In this document: positions 24,855 to 32,767 of the stretch, one piece after another | How positions within the stretch are numbered: the first letter of the stretch is position 1 | Layout: each line of letters starts with the position of its first letter | DNA from: Siphonodentalium dalli | Taxonomy: Eukaryota > Mollusca > Scaphopoda > Gadilida > Siphonodentaliidae | Direction: 5' to 3' | Length of the DNA stretch: 64,000 nucleotides | Assembly (NCBI GenBank): GCA_032622095.1 | Contig: CP136061.1 | Coordinates: 230,764,944 to 230,828,943 of the forward strand | The notes under the pieces: model-generated | What the model saw: only the letters and a program-made list of their open reading frames with translations | Database searches by the model: none | Told to the model about the DNA's origin: nothing | Made by a program: the position numbers and the translations under genes

Positions 24855-25477
24855 CTTTGAATGTAGAATAAGTCTGAAGATCCGTCTTGAACATATATCA
24901 CGATTGCGCGGGCGGTAGAGAAAGCACATGTCGCATTGACGTTAAAATGACAAATGCTCCCTGACGTTGTGTTTCTTTTCAGTGCATTATCTGTTAGTTT
25001 CACCATTTCGATATGATATAGATTAAATTCATGATAGTATATGCAATTAATTAAGATATTTTAACATATGAATTCATCTTCGTTCATAAACGATGACCAA
25101 GTAAAGTTATCAATTGTAATGATGAAGAAAAATGTTCAGTATGTTTTCTTGTGTTCAGTTTTATGTATAAAATATGTACATTTCCAAAACCAAAAACTAG
25201 AAAAACATTCCATATTTGCCTAACGAGGTAACAAATATATCAATCATGTGCACCAAATAATAGATAATGATCTAACGAAATAAAAAACATTTGTTTGATC
25301 GCTATGCAATAATGATCAAGAAAAATATGAATGCTGATCCGTCTCTGAAAAAACACAACGCCAGGAAACATTTGTCAATTTTAACGTCAATGCGACATGT
25401 GATTTCATTGACGCCCGTGTCAAATGTATAAAAATATTTTCGAATTTGATCAACGTTACATTGCATTGCTATCAAAG
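24855..25477. promoter_or_regulatory. Bidirectional promoter, accessory module 1
   Basis: The stretch separates two divergent genes. A ~60-bp inverted repeat (CACATGTCGCATTGACGTTA at 24,927 and its reverse complement ending at 25,399, extending through TGACAAATG and ACGTTGTGTT variants) brackets a ~350 bp AT-rich centre. On the right, TATAAAAATA at ~25,428 sits 50 nt before the ATG. On the left, GATATATG near 24,885 (minus strand) is a weaker TATA candidate. Nearly the whole region recurs in module 2 (26,462-27,356), which argues for function. Confidence 0.75.
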
Positions 25478-25966
25478 ATGGATCCGTTAACAGAATTTCT
25501 TCAGAGTGAGATATACAGTAATCCTGTTGTACAGAATACATATGCGGCACCACAGTCAACAGGCCAAGCTAATACGACAATGACTATAGGTGGTGATACA
25601 CTCATTTTAAAAGCGATTTTAGATGAACTGAGATGTCTTCGCAGGGATATTGACGTGAAAACACAAGTAACGCATCAAGAAGTAAAAGTGAATCTTCGTT
25701 TCGTTGCAGAAGAGATAGATATACCAATCAGGGTTCATGATGTTCAGAGATCGAAAGAACAGAAACAGATCAAAAAAGAAAAAATATTGGCGGCGAAAGA
25801 AAAAGAACCTAAAAGTATCATGAAGCCTTCTACTGAGACAAAAGTCAGATTTCGTCTTCCTTGTAAAGAATCTAAAGATACAGAGAAAAGTGATGAATTC
25901 GCAAAAGCTATTGGTTCTCATGGGAAAGATATGTCAAGATATAAGAAAAACACAAAACGATGTTAA
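25478..25966 (+). CDS. Unknown charged accessory protein, module 1
   Basis: 162 residues from ATG 25,478. An upstream in-frame ATG at 25,424 overlaps the TATA box and is unlikely to be used. The N-terminal third is polar (starts MDPLTEFLQSEIYSN); residues ~42-80 (LILKAILDELRCLRRDI) look helical; the region ~85-125 is very Lys/Glu-rich (SKEQKQIKKEKILAAKEK), possibly coiled-coil; the C-terminus is basic. No family recognised and no similarity to the gene in the equivalent slot of module 2, despite shared promoter and 3' end. A histone-type stem-loop begins 23 nt after the stop. Confidence 0.7.
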   Translation: MDPLTEFLQSEIYSNPVVQNTYAAPQSTGQANTTMTIGGDTLILKAILDELRCLRRDIDVKTQVTHQEVKVNLRFVAEEIDIPIRVHDVQRSKEQKQIKKEKILAAKEKEPKSIMKPSTETKVRFRLPCKESKDTEKSDEFAKAIGSHGKDMSRYKKNTKRC

Positions 25967-25988
25967 AGTCAGATGATAATTTTAAAAC

Positions 25989-26004
25989 GGCCCTTTTCAG
26001 GGCC
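25989..26004 (+). terminator. Histone-type mRNA 3' stem-loop (gene at 25,478-25,966)
   Basis: GGCCCTTTTCAGGGCC preceded by AAAAC and followed by ACACA. It starts 23 nt after the TAA stop. The following ~80 nt (CCCAAAAGGTTACTCTTTCA onward) is conserved after the module-2 stem-loop at 27,740. Confidence 0.85.
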
Positions 26005-26215
26005 ACACACATTTCCCAAAAGGTTACTCTTTCATTGCTGAAAAAATCAAAAACACGATTGTTCAATTTATATTTTATTCAACAACAAATATTTGCAAGT
26101 ATATTTTGTTTTAAATTATTCGTGGCGTGATTTTTTCAAAACAAAACATAGGGTACAAAGAACATTATTAGTTCTTAAGCAATGCTAAAAGTTTTTCTTT
26201 TTGAAAAAATTGGTT
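26005..26215. other. Inter-module spacer
   Basis: The first ~90 bp matches the sequence after the 27,740 stem-loop, including GATTGTTCAATT and a minus-strand AATAAA. The last ~40 bp, read on the minus strand, resembles the sequence after the 24,355 stem-loop (AAAAAGAAAAACTTTTAGC). So both module edges are shared; no gene in between. Confidence 0.6.
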
Positions 26216-26231
26216 GGTCCTGAAAAGGACC
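26216..26231 (-). terminator. Second, distal histone-type stem-loop (minus gene, module 2)
   Basis: Minus-strand GGTCCTTTTCAGGACC, with a compensating C-to-T/G-to-A change that keeps the stem paired and leaves the TTTC loop intact. It lies just beyond the stem-loop at 26,244-26,259 and is followed by a CAAAAAGAAAAACTTTT purine-rich element. The compensatory pair supports selection on structure. Confidence 0.75.
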
Positions 26232-26243
26232 GTTTTTGTTTTT

Positions 26244-26259
26244 GGCCCTGAAAAGGGCC
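26244..26259 (-). terminator. Proximal histone-type stem-loop (gene at 26,273-26,461)
   Basis: Minus-strand GGCCCTTTTCAGGGCC, starting 13-14 nt after the stop codon of the 62-residue gene. The second stem-loop follows 12 nt further. Confidence 0.8.
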
Positions 26260-26272
26260 GTTTTGTATGGCA

Positions 26273-26461
26273 TCAAAGTTCACGCCACGATTTTCTTTTG
26301 AGACTTTTGCTTTTGTTCCAACGCTGTTGTTTTTTGCATATTTGCATAACCAGTTTTGCACTGGCGGTTACTTCTTTTGCGTGTCCGGCCCGCATTATCT
26401 GGGGTGTTAGCCCTATCGTTCCTCTTAGTATAGACATCAACGGTTCGGGGGTTTCGGACAT
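26273..26461 (-). CDS. Small basic accessory protein, module 2
   Basis: 62 residues from the ATG at 26,459-26,461. This ATG sits at exactly the place of the OTU-like gene's start in module 1, behind the same CATTCAAAG leader, and the frame ends 14 nt before a histone-type stem-loop; that framing is why it is called despite its size. The C-terminal 20 residues are strongly basic (KKQQRWNKSKSLKRKSWREL). It is unrelated to the module-1 minus gene and not a histone fold I recognise. A 69-codon frame on the same strand (26,280-26,489) overlaps it in another register and is considered a shadow. Confidence 0.5.
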   Translation of the reverse strand: MSETPEPLMSILRGTIGLTPQIMRAGHAKEVTASAKLVMQICKKQQRWNKSKSLKRKSWREL

Positions 26462-27356
26462 CTTTGAATGCAGAATAAAAATTGTTCACGGCCGTGTTTG
26501 AACATATATCACGATTGCGCGGGCGGTAGAGAAATCACATGTCACGTTGGCATTAAAAATGACAAATGTTTCCGGGCGTTGTGTTTCTTTACAGTGCATT
26601 ATCTGTTAGTTTTACTATTTCGATATGTTATAGATTAAATTCATGATAGTATATGCAATTAATTAAGATGTTTTAACATATGAATTCATCTTCGTTCATA
26701 AACGATGACCAAGTAAAGTTATCAATTGTAATGATGAAGAAAAATGTTCAGTATGTTTCTTGTGTTCAGTTTTTATGTATAAAATATGTACAATTCCAAA
26801 ACCAAAAACTAGAAAAACATTCCATATTTGCCTAACGAGGTAATAAATATATCAATCATGTGTACCAAATAATAGATAATGATCTAACGAAATTAAAAAC
26901 ATTTGTTGATCGCTATGCAATAATGATCAAGAAAAATATGCATGTTGATCCGGTTCTGAAAAAACACAACGTCAGGAAATATTTGTCAATTTTAACGCCA
27001 AAGTATTATGTGATTTCATTGACGCCCGTGTAACAATCTTGTGTTCAGTTTTATGTATAAAATATGTACAATTCCAAAAACAAAAACTAGAAAAACATTC
27101 CATATTTGCCTTACGAGGTAATAAATATATCAATCATGTGTACCAAATAATAGATAATGATCTAACGAAATTAAAAACATTTGTTTGATCGCTATGCAAT
27201 AATGATCAAGAAAAATATGCATGTTGATCCGGTTCTGAAAAAACACAACGTCAGGAAATATTTGTCAATTTTAACGCCAACGCGACATGTTATTTCATTG
27301 ACGCCCGTGTCAAATGTATAAAAATATTTTCACTTTTTCAGTGAACTTCATTCATT
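26462..27356. promoter_or_regulatory. Bidirectional promoter, accessory module 2, with internal duplication
   Basis: This is a copy of the module-1 intergenic region. Its right part is duplicated in tandem (26,758-27,036 and 27,037-27,313, period 279 bp). Only the second copy carries the promoter core: CGCCCGTGTCAAATG and TATAAAAATA at 27,317, 40 nt before the ATG at 27,357. The first copy stops short of the TATA box. The left edge carries the minus-strand GATATATG and the leader conserved with module 1. Confidence 0.75.
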
Positions 27357-27719
27357 ATGCCGTCGTTAAAGAAATTTATCAAGAAGTTATGGAGGAAGAG
27401 ACATTCAGAGGAGACGAAAATAAGAACATATAGGAAATGGCAGGATTCTCCTGAACAAAAGGTGGTACAGAAACAGATGCTAAGAGATTTTCTGGCTCGG
27501 CGACGACCATCGCCTGAAGTATGCGATCAAGCAATCAAGAATCAAGAATCAAGCAATCTTGATCTCGTGGAGATCTTGTCACAGATCTCGAAGAAAGATC
27601 TGTGCAATGCAGCAATTGACAGCTTCGCTCAGGCTGCTGCGGCGCACAGATCAAATCCTACTTGGTCTGTGACAATTAATCCCAACGGGATATATCCTGA
27701 TTTGGCAGAATTTTTATGA
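27357..27719 (+). CDS. Unknown basic accessory protein, module 2
   Basis: 120 residues from ATG 27,357, 40 nt after a TATA box. The N-terminus is an amphipathic basic stretch (MPSLKKFIKKLWRKRHSEE), followed by a charged middle and a more neutral C-terminal half (LVEILSQISKKDLCNAAIDS). No family recognised. Homology with module 1 ends just after the TATA box and resumes at the stem-loop, so the whole transcribed body differs. Stem-loop begins 20 nt after the stop. Confidence 0.75.
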   Translation: MPSLKKFIKKLWRKRHSEETKIRTYRKWQDSPEQKVVQKQMLRDFLARRRPSPEVCDQAIKNQESSNLDLVEILSQISKKDLCNAAIDSFAQAAAAHRSNPTWSVTINPNGIYPDLAEFL

Positions 27720-27739
27720 ATTCTGGAAAAGAAAAAACG

Positions 27740-27755
27740 GCCCTTTTCAGGGCCA
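27740..27755 (+). terminator. Histone-type mRNA 3' stem-loop (gene at 27,357-27,719)
   Basis: GGCCCTTTTCAGGGCC preceded by AAAAAC and followed by ACCCA, the exact 3' flank of animal replication-dependent histone mRNAs. Begins 20-21 nt after the stop codon. Confidence 0.88.
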
Positions 27756-27822
27756 CCCACATTCCCCAAAAGGTTACTCTTTCATAGCTGAAAAAAACAA
27801 AACACGATTGTTCAATTCATAA

Positions 27823-27828
27823 TTTATT
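27823..27828 (-). terminator. Poly(A) signal for the minus-strand zinc-knuckle gene
   Basis: AATAAA on the minus strand, 16 nt beyond the stop at 27,844. In contrast to its left neighbours this gene has no histone-type stem-loop of its own. Confidence 0.5.
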
Positions 27829-27843
27829 CACACAACATAATTT

Positions 27844-28272
27844 TCAAATGTTTGTATCGATTCGTTTATCTGTTTTTGGAATGTAGAATGGTCTCAGCTT
27901 CTTTTTCTTGGAAGTTTTCTTGGAATTTTCAAAATCTGGATTTTTATATTCAGATTTGTTCTGTGAATCATTCGTAGGATCAACAGGTCGGGGTTGTTTG
28001 AAAACATCTGATGTTGTAGACATCTCTTCAGTTTTGATATCTGCATTTTGTTCTTGTATTGTTACTGCTTGTAGACATTTTTGTATAGTTTTCACATTTT
28101 TTTTGTCGCCGAAATCTGTTTTACAATGGAAGGACCAATAAGATTCTTGTCCGCATTTGTAACAGTAACCATATGGCGGTTTCCAATTTTTATCAGCTTT
28201 GTTTTTCTCTTGTTTCTCTTGCCATTGCATTTTGTTACAAAGTTTAAACAAATTGGCAGAGATCTGTCTCAT
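27844..28272 (-). CDS. Zinc-knuckle-like protein, divergent from polymerase B
   Basis: 142 residues if started at 28,272. A CCHC-knuckle-like motif lies at residues 37-50 (CYKCGQESYWSFHC): spacing is C-x2-C-x4-Y-x4-C, so the expected His is Tyr45, with a His next to the last Cys. The middle is acidic/polar and the C-terminal third has a KKTSKKKKLRP basic run. The same frame continues upstream to an ATG at 28,446 inside the polymerase palindrome, interrupted by one TAA at 28,324-28,326 beside a poly-A run. Either the start really is 28,272 or the gene carries one disabling change. Role unknown; nucleic-acid binding is a guess from the knuckle. Confidence 0.6.
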   Translation of the reverse strand: MRQISANLFKLCNKMQWQEKQEKNKADKNWKPPYGYCYKCGQESYWSFHCKTDFGDKKNVKTIQKCLQAVTIQEQNADIKTEEMSTTSDVFKQPRPVDPTNDSQNKSEYKNPDFENSKKTSKKKKLRPFYIPKTDKRIDTNI

Positions 28273-28323
28273 TTCGACAAGATTATCTTGAATTTTTCTA
28301 GTCTGTGGCTGTGTAGATTTTTT

Positions 28324-28446
28324 TTAATCTTCTTTATGTAGCTCAATATAGCTCTCTTCAATAACTGCAGGCCTTGGTCTTTTTCTAACAATATCTTCTT
28401 CGCTGGCGGCGTCGTCTGAAACAGGTCTTTTAATTCTCTTAAACAT
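28324..28446 (-). CDS. Short divergent ORF sharing polymerase B's first 32 codons
   Basis: ATG at 28,444-28,446 is the mirror image of the polymerase start. The first 32 codons (beginning MFKRIKRPVSDD, with an RKRPRP basic patch) lie in the palindrome and are identical to polymerase B; 8 unique codons follow, then TAA. It is in frame with the 142-residue knuckle ORF downstream, so it may be that gene's 5' part cut off by one stop. Whether the 40-residue product is made is unknown. Confidence 0.45.
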   Translation of the reverse strand: MFKRIKRPVSDDAASEEDIVRKRPRPAVIEESYIELHKED

Positions 28447-28737
28447 TTTTGTCTTGAGTTTTGTCAGCAAAAAATATTGCGACTGGCTTCTTCGGAGTTG
28501 AAGTGTAAAGTGTAGAATTACATCTGCTTTTATAGCATTTTCATCGCGAATGCTATAAAAGCAGATGTAATTCTACACTTTACACTTCAACTCCGAAGAA
28601 GCCAGTCGCAATATTTTTTGCTGACAAAACTCAAGACAAAAATGTTTAAGAGAATTAAAAGACCTGTTTCAGACGACGCCGCCAGCGAAGAAGATATTGT
28701 TAGAAAAAGACCAAGGCCTGCAGTTATTGAAGAGAGC
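28351..28737. promoter_or_regulatory. Perfect palindrome with divergent polymerase B promoter
   Basis: Two 189-bp arms, identical by eye, surround a 9-nt centre (TTCATCGCG at 28,540-28,548). Each arm contains, reading outward, a TATAAAAG box next to the centre, ~90 bp of leader, an ATG (28,642 plus; 28,446 minus) and 32 codons. Both strands therefore have the same promoter, leader and N-terminus. The arms end where the 36-bp coding repeats of polymerase B begin. Confidence 0.92.
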
Positions 28738-31700
28738 GATATGGAAACTGATAAGGTAGAAAGTGAAGAGAGCGATATGGAAACTGATGAGGCAGAAAGT
28801 GAAGAGAGCGATATGGAAACTGATAGGGCAGAAAGTGAAGAGAGCGATATGGAAACTGATGAGGCAGAAAGTGAAGAGAGCGATATGGAAACTGATAGGG
28901 CAGAAAGTGAAGAAAGTTCTAGTGATGGGCAGATTGGACGCGGTCGAAGACAGAATAGAGAAATTGGTGGGAAGAGAAAGAGAAGTCTGGCTAGAGAGCG
29001 TGTTGTGTTCAATCCAACAAAATATTTCAAAATGGAGCTGAACTCGGAGAAATTTTCCAGAAAATTTAAATCAGCATCACGACAATTTGGTGTGAAATTC
29101 GAGAAATTTACAGATCCAATCGAAAACATTCCAGAGATATTTGAGAAGTTGACAGAAGAATTGAAACAGAAATGTTCAGCAAATGAGAAGACAAGAATCA
29201 GAGTTACGATAAATCATACAGGACTTGATATGAGCATTTTCATTCCATTCACAAAAGCCAGTGAATTGAATGGTGGGACACTCATGGATAATATTCAAAA
29301 TGTGGTTCAATCAAATGCAGCCTTTACAATTCACGACGGTGCACTCAATTTCGAAATCTTCGTTACAGATATTCCGGAAGGTGGTACACGACACTCACTA
29401 CATTATGGACCATTTGCAGACAAGAACAAGTTGACAAAAGTAAAAAGAAGTATTGTCCGGATTGAAAATGCTGATGATGTTATGTGTATGGCAAGATCTA
29501 TTGTCGTCGGAATGTGTAAGGCAGATATTGATGGATCTGCGTGCTGGTCAAAGATATGGAAAAGAATAAGACAATCAATATACACAGCACAAACAGATGC
29601 AGCAAAAAATCTACTCAACCGTGCTGGCATTCCACACGATACAGTTTGCAGTATCAATGAGTTCCACAAGATTCAAGAAATATTGTATCCAGAATATGTT
29701 GTGAAAATTCACAATGAATTTGCTGGCGCTGGATTTCTATTTGAACCTGCAGAAATGTGTTCGGATAGCAAATGTGTACACATCTACTACAACAACAATC
29801 ACTTCGACACCATAACATCAATCAAAGGATTTCTAGGCACCAGCTACTACTGCGAATTCTGCGACATTGGATTCCATATGCGTGGCGATCATCGATGCAG
29901 ATTTGTTTGTGCATGCTGGTCATTGACACAGTGTAATTTCACAAATTGGGTGAAGTGTAGAACGTGTCGACGATCATTCAGAAGTAAATCATGTTTCGAC
30001 AACCATTTGAAGACGGAAGGAAAACAGAAAAGAAAAATATGTGATTTGGTTCAACTATGCAACAATTGTGATGAAGAAATTCTCATCAATAAATCAAGCA
30101 GACATATATGTGCGGGGTTGAAGAAATGCAAACATTGCAAAGAAATCGTTGAAGCAGATCACAGGTGCTACATTCCAAAATATGAATCACCGGAAAAGAA
30201 ACCTGCAAAGATTCCATATGTATTCTTTGACTTTGAATGCAGACAAGACACAGGTGTTCATATTCCAAACTTCTGTGTTGCACATACCGCTTGTGGAGAT
30301 TGCATGTGCAAACCAATCGAAGAAAAATGTGAAACATGCGGACCGGATTCCAGAGAATTTGTATTCAAGGGTGACAACGTTTTAACAGACTTCACAAACT
30401 GGTTATTCCACCAAGATCACAAAGGATGTGTTGCAATAGCACATAATGCTCAGGGATACGATGCACAGTTTCTACTTCAAGCACTCATACAAAGTGGAAT
30501 TCATAAACCAGAACTGATCATGAATGGAAACAAGATTCTCAGTTTAAAATGCAACAGCGTGAAAGTTATTGATTCTCTGAGTTTTCTGATGATGCCGCTT
30601 TCAAAGTTTCCACAAACTTTTCAGCTGAATGAGATGGCGAAAGGACACTTTCCACATTGGGCGAATTCACCAAAGTTTCAAAATTACATTGGACATTACT
30701 TGGCTTCTGATTACTACAAACCAGACATGATGAGCGTGGAAAATCGAGAGAAATTCTTTGAATGGTACAATGAGAAAATAGAAAATTACGTGATATTCAA
30801 CTTCCAAGAAGAGATGGAGAAGTACTGCAAATCAGACGTGGATATTCTTCGCCGTGGATGTGGAAAATTCAGGAAATACATATTGGAAACAGAACAGATT
30901 GACCCGTTCATTGAGTCAATAACATTGGCGCAAGTTTGCAATTTGGCATGGAGGAAGAATTCAATGCCAGAGAAAACAATTGGAATCATTCCAGATGGTG
31001 GATACCCATGTGCTAAAAACTATTCCATGAAAGCGATACGTTGGCTTCAACATATATCATTGTCACGTATGATAACAATCAAGCATGCTTTGAATGGAGG
31101 AGAAATCAAGATTGGTGGACACTACGTCGATGGATATGAGGAAGCCACAAGAACAGTTTTTGAGATGAATGGATGTCTGTTTCATGGATGTCCAAAATGT
31201 TACAACAACAGACAATACAAGAATCCCTATACGATGCTCACCATGGAAGAATTATATACAAGAACTCAACAGAAGAAAGATGAACTGGAAAGTCTTGGTT
31301 ACAGAGTTGAATCAATTTGGGAGCATCAGATCGACGAAAGAATGAAATCGGATGTGAAATTCAAACAACAAATGGAATCTTTCTACAAACATCGAGACCC
31401 CATTTTGCCAAGAGAAGCATTGTTTGGTGGACGTACAAATGCCATCAAATTGTACGAGGAAATTGATCAAGATTCCACAAAAGAAATCAAGTTCATCGAT
31501 GTGTGTTCGTTGTATCCATTTCGCAACAAATATAAATTCTACCCTGTTGGACATCCAGAAATTTTGAGCCAAGAGCAGATCGATCAAGAACACATTAGAG
31601 ACTATGCGGGGCTTGTTAAATGTACAATTTTACCACCATCGAAATTGTATATTCCAGTTCTACCGATTCATTGTAACAAGAAAATGGTTTTTACTCTGTG

Positions 31701-32751
31701 CAACACTTGTGCCATCAATGAGAACGAGGCATGTAACCATTCAGAAGAAGATCGAGCTATAACCGGAGTGTGGACAACGCCAGAATTATTTAAAGCAATG
31801 GATGTTGGCTACAAAATACTTGATGTGTACCAAATTTGGCATTGGACAGATTGGACAGATGAAATATACAAATCCTATATCGACAAACATCTAAAGATCA
31901 AACAGGAATGTAGTGGTTATCCATTTGGTGTTGAGACAGAAGAACAGAAGCAAAAGTTTGTACAGGATTATTATGCAGCTGAGGGTATAAAATTGGAGAA
32001 CATCGAGAAGAATCCAGGAAAACGCCAAATATCTAAAATTATGATTAATTGTATATGGGGTAAGAATGCACAAAGAAATCTTATGTCAAAAACAGAGTAT
32101 GTGGATAAACCATCACGTTATTTTGAATTGCTTACTAGTAACAATATAATTGTTCAAAATGTTACACTTCTTGATGGTGACAAATTCATTCTGGTAAATT
32201 ATGTTGATATTTTAGATAATATTGAACCTCATCATTCAGCAAATGTTGTTGTTGCTTCTTTTGTTACAGCGTATGCAAGATTACAATTGTATAAAGTTTT
32301 TAAAAAACTTGGAGATAGAGTGCTGTATTTTGATACAGACAGCTGTATGTATGTCAGTGATCCATCAAAGAAGAACATCAAAACTATCGAAGGAAGATTG
32401 GGGAAATGGAGCGACGAACATCCAGATGCAAAGATTGTCAAATTTGTTGGACTTGGGCCAAAGAACTACGGATATGAATACATCAAAGATGGGAGAAGAT
32501 ACACCAAATGTAAGGTAAAAGGTATCACTCTTGATTACAGCACAAGTCAAAAAGTTAATTTTGAAACAATGGTACAATGTGTTAATGATCGTGTAAATTT
32601 CAAAACTGTTGTTGAGTATCCTTCCAGAATTAAAAGACAAAAGAACCATCAACTAATTAGTGAGTGTCAAACCAAAACTTTCAGATCGGTGTACACAAAA
32701 CGAAAACTCGTCAATGGTATTCACACATATCCATACGGATGGAGATGTTGA
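28642..32751 (+). CDS. POLB: Family B DNA polymerase, protein-primed type
   Basis: 1,369 residues from ATG 28,642; the frame is open a little upstream but without an ATG. Replicates the element, by family analogy with a terminal protein primer. Residues 1-32 are encoded in the palindrome; ~30-89 are five 12-residue acidic repeats (EESDMETD-type). A Cys/His-rich region lies between ~400 and 515. Exonuclease motifs: FDFE (D530, E532), HNAQGYD (601-607), Y728xxxD732. Polymerase motifs: A, D953VCSLYP; B, K1132..N1136CIWG, with Trp in place of the usual Tyr; C, Y1229FDTD; then GPKNYGY with K1274. No internal stop. First and largest gene of the plus-strand block. Confidence 0.97.
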   Translation: MFKRIKRPVSDDAASEEDIVRKRPRPAVIEESDMETDKVESEESDMETDEAESEESDMETDRAESEESDMETDEAESEESDMETDRAESEESSSDGQIGRGRRQNREIGGKRKRSLARERVVFNPTKYFKMELNSEKFSRKFKSASRQFGVKFEKFTDPIENIPEIFEKLTEELKQKCSANEKTRIRVTINHTGLDMSIFIPFTKASELNGGTLMDNIQNVVQSNAAFTIHDGALNFEIFVTDIPEGGTRHSLHYGPFADKNKLTKVKRSIVRIENADDVMCMARSIVVGMCKADIDGSACWSKIWKRIRQSIYTAQTDAAKNLLNRAGIPHDTVCSINEFHKIQEILYPEYVVKIHNEFAGAGFLFEPAEMCSDSKCVHIYYNNNHFDTITSIKGFLGTSYYCEFCDIGFHMRGDHRCRFVCACWSLTQCNFTNWVKCRTCRRSFRSKSCFDNHLKTEGKQKRKICDLVQLCNNCDEEILINKSSRHICAGLKKCKHCKEIVEADHRCYIPKYESPEKKPAKIPYVFFDFECRQDTGVHIPNFCVAHTACGDCMCKPIEEKCETCGPDSREFVFKGDNVLTDFTNWLFHQDHKGCVAIAHNAQGYDAQFLLQALIQSGIHKPELIMNGNKILSLKCNSVKVIDSLSFLMMPLSKFPQTFQLNEMAKGHFPHWANSPKFQNYIGHYLASDYYKPDMMSVENREKFFEWYNEKIENYVIFNFQEEMEKYCKSDVDILRRGCGKFRKYILETEQIDPFIESITLAQVCNLAWRKNSMPEKTIGIIPDGGYPCAKNYSMKAIRWLQHISLSRMITIKHALNGGEIKIGGHYVDGYEEATRTVFEMNGCLFHGCPKCYNNRQYKNPYTMLTMEELYTRTQQKKDELESLGYRVESIWEHQIDERMKSDVKFKQQMESFYKHRDPILPREALFGGRTNAIKLYEEIDQDSTKEIKFIDVCSLYPFRNKYKFYPVGHPEILSQEQIDQEHIRDYAGLVKCTILPPSKLYIPVLPIHCNKKMVFTLCNTCAINENEACNHSEEDRAITGVWTTPELFKAMDVGYKILDVYQIWHWTDWTDEIYKSYIDKHLKIKQECSGYPFGVETEEQKQKFVQDYYAAEGIKLENIEKNPGKRQISKIMINCIWGKNAQRNLMSKTEYVDKPSRYFELLTSNNIIVQNVTLLDGDKFILVNYVDILDNIEPHHSANVVVASFVTAYARLQLYKVFKKLGDRVLYFDTDSCMYVSDPSKKNIKTIEGRLGKWSDEHPDAKIVKFVGLGPKNYGYEYIKDGRRYTKCKVKGITLDYSTSQKVNFETMVQCVNDRVNFKTVVEYPSRIKRQKNHQLISECQTKTFRSVYTKRKLVNGIHTYPYGWRC
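28729..28908 (+). repeat. Five 36-bp in-frame repeats in polymerase B
   Basis: Five consecutive 36-bp units starting GAAGAGAGCGATATGGAAAC, differing only at the codons for K/E/R and V/A. They encode acidic 12-residue repeats just after the palindrome-encoded N-terminus. Multiples of three keep the frame. Confidence 0.95.
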
Positions 32752-32767
32752 GTCATTTCATGTCAAG

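Noticed and set aside
26273-26461. Small basic protein as a histone, given MSET start and histone-type 3' end
   Set aside because: The four-residue resemblance to the H1 N-terminus is chance level; no histone fold sequence follows.
28587-29129. 180-codon minus-strand Ser/Leu-rich frame
   Set aside because: Antisense shadow of the acidic 36-bp repeats of polymerase B.
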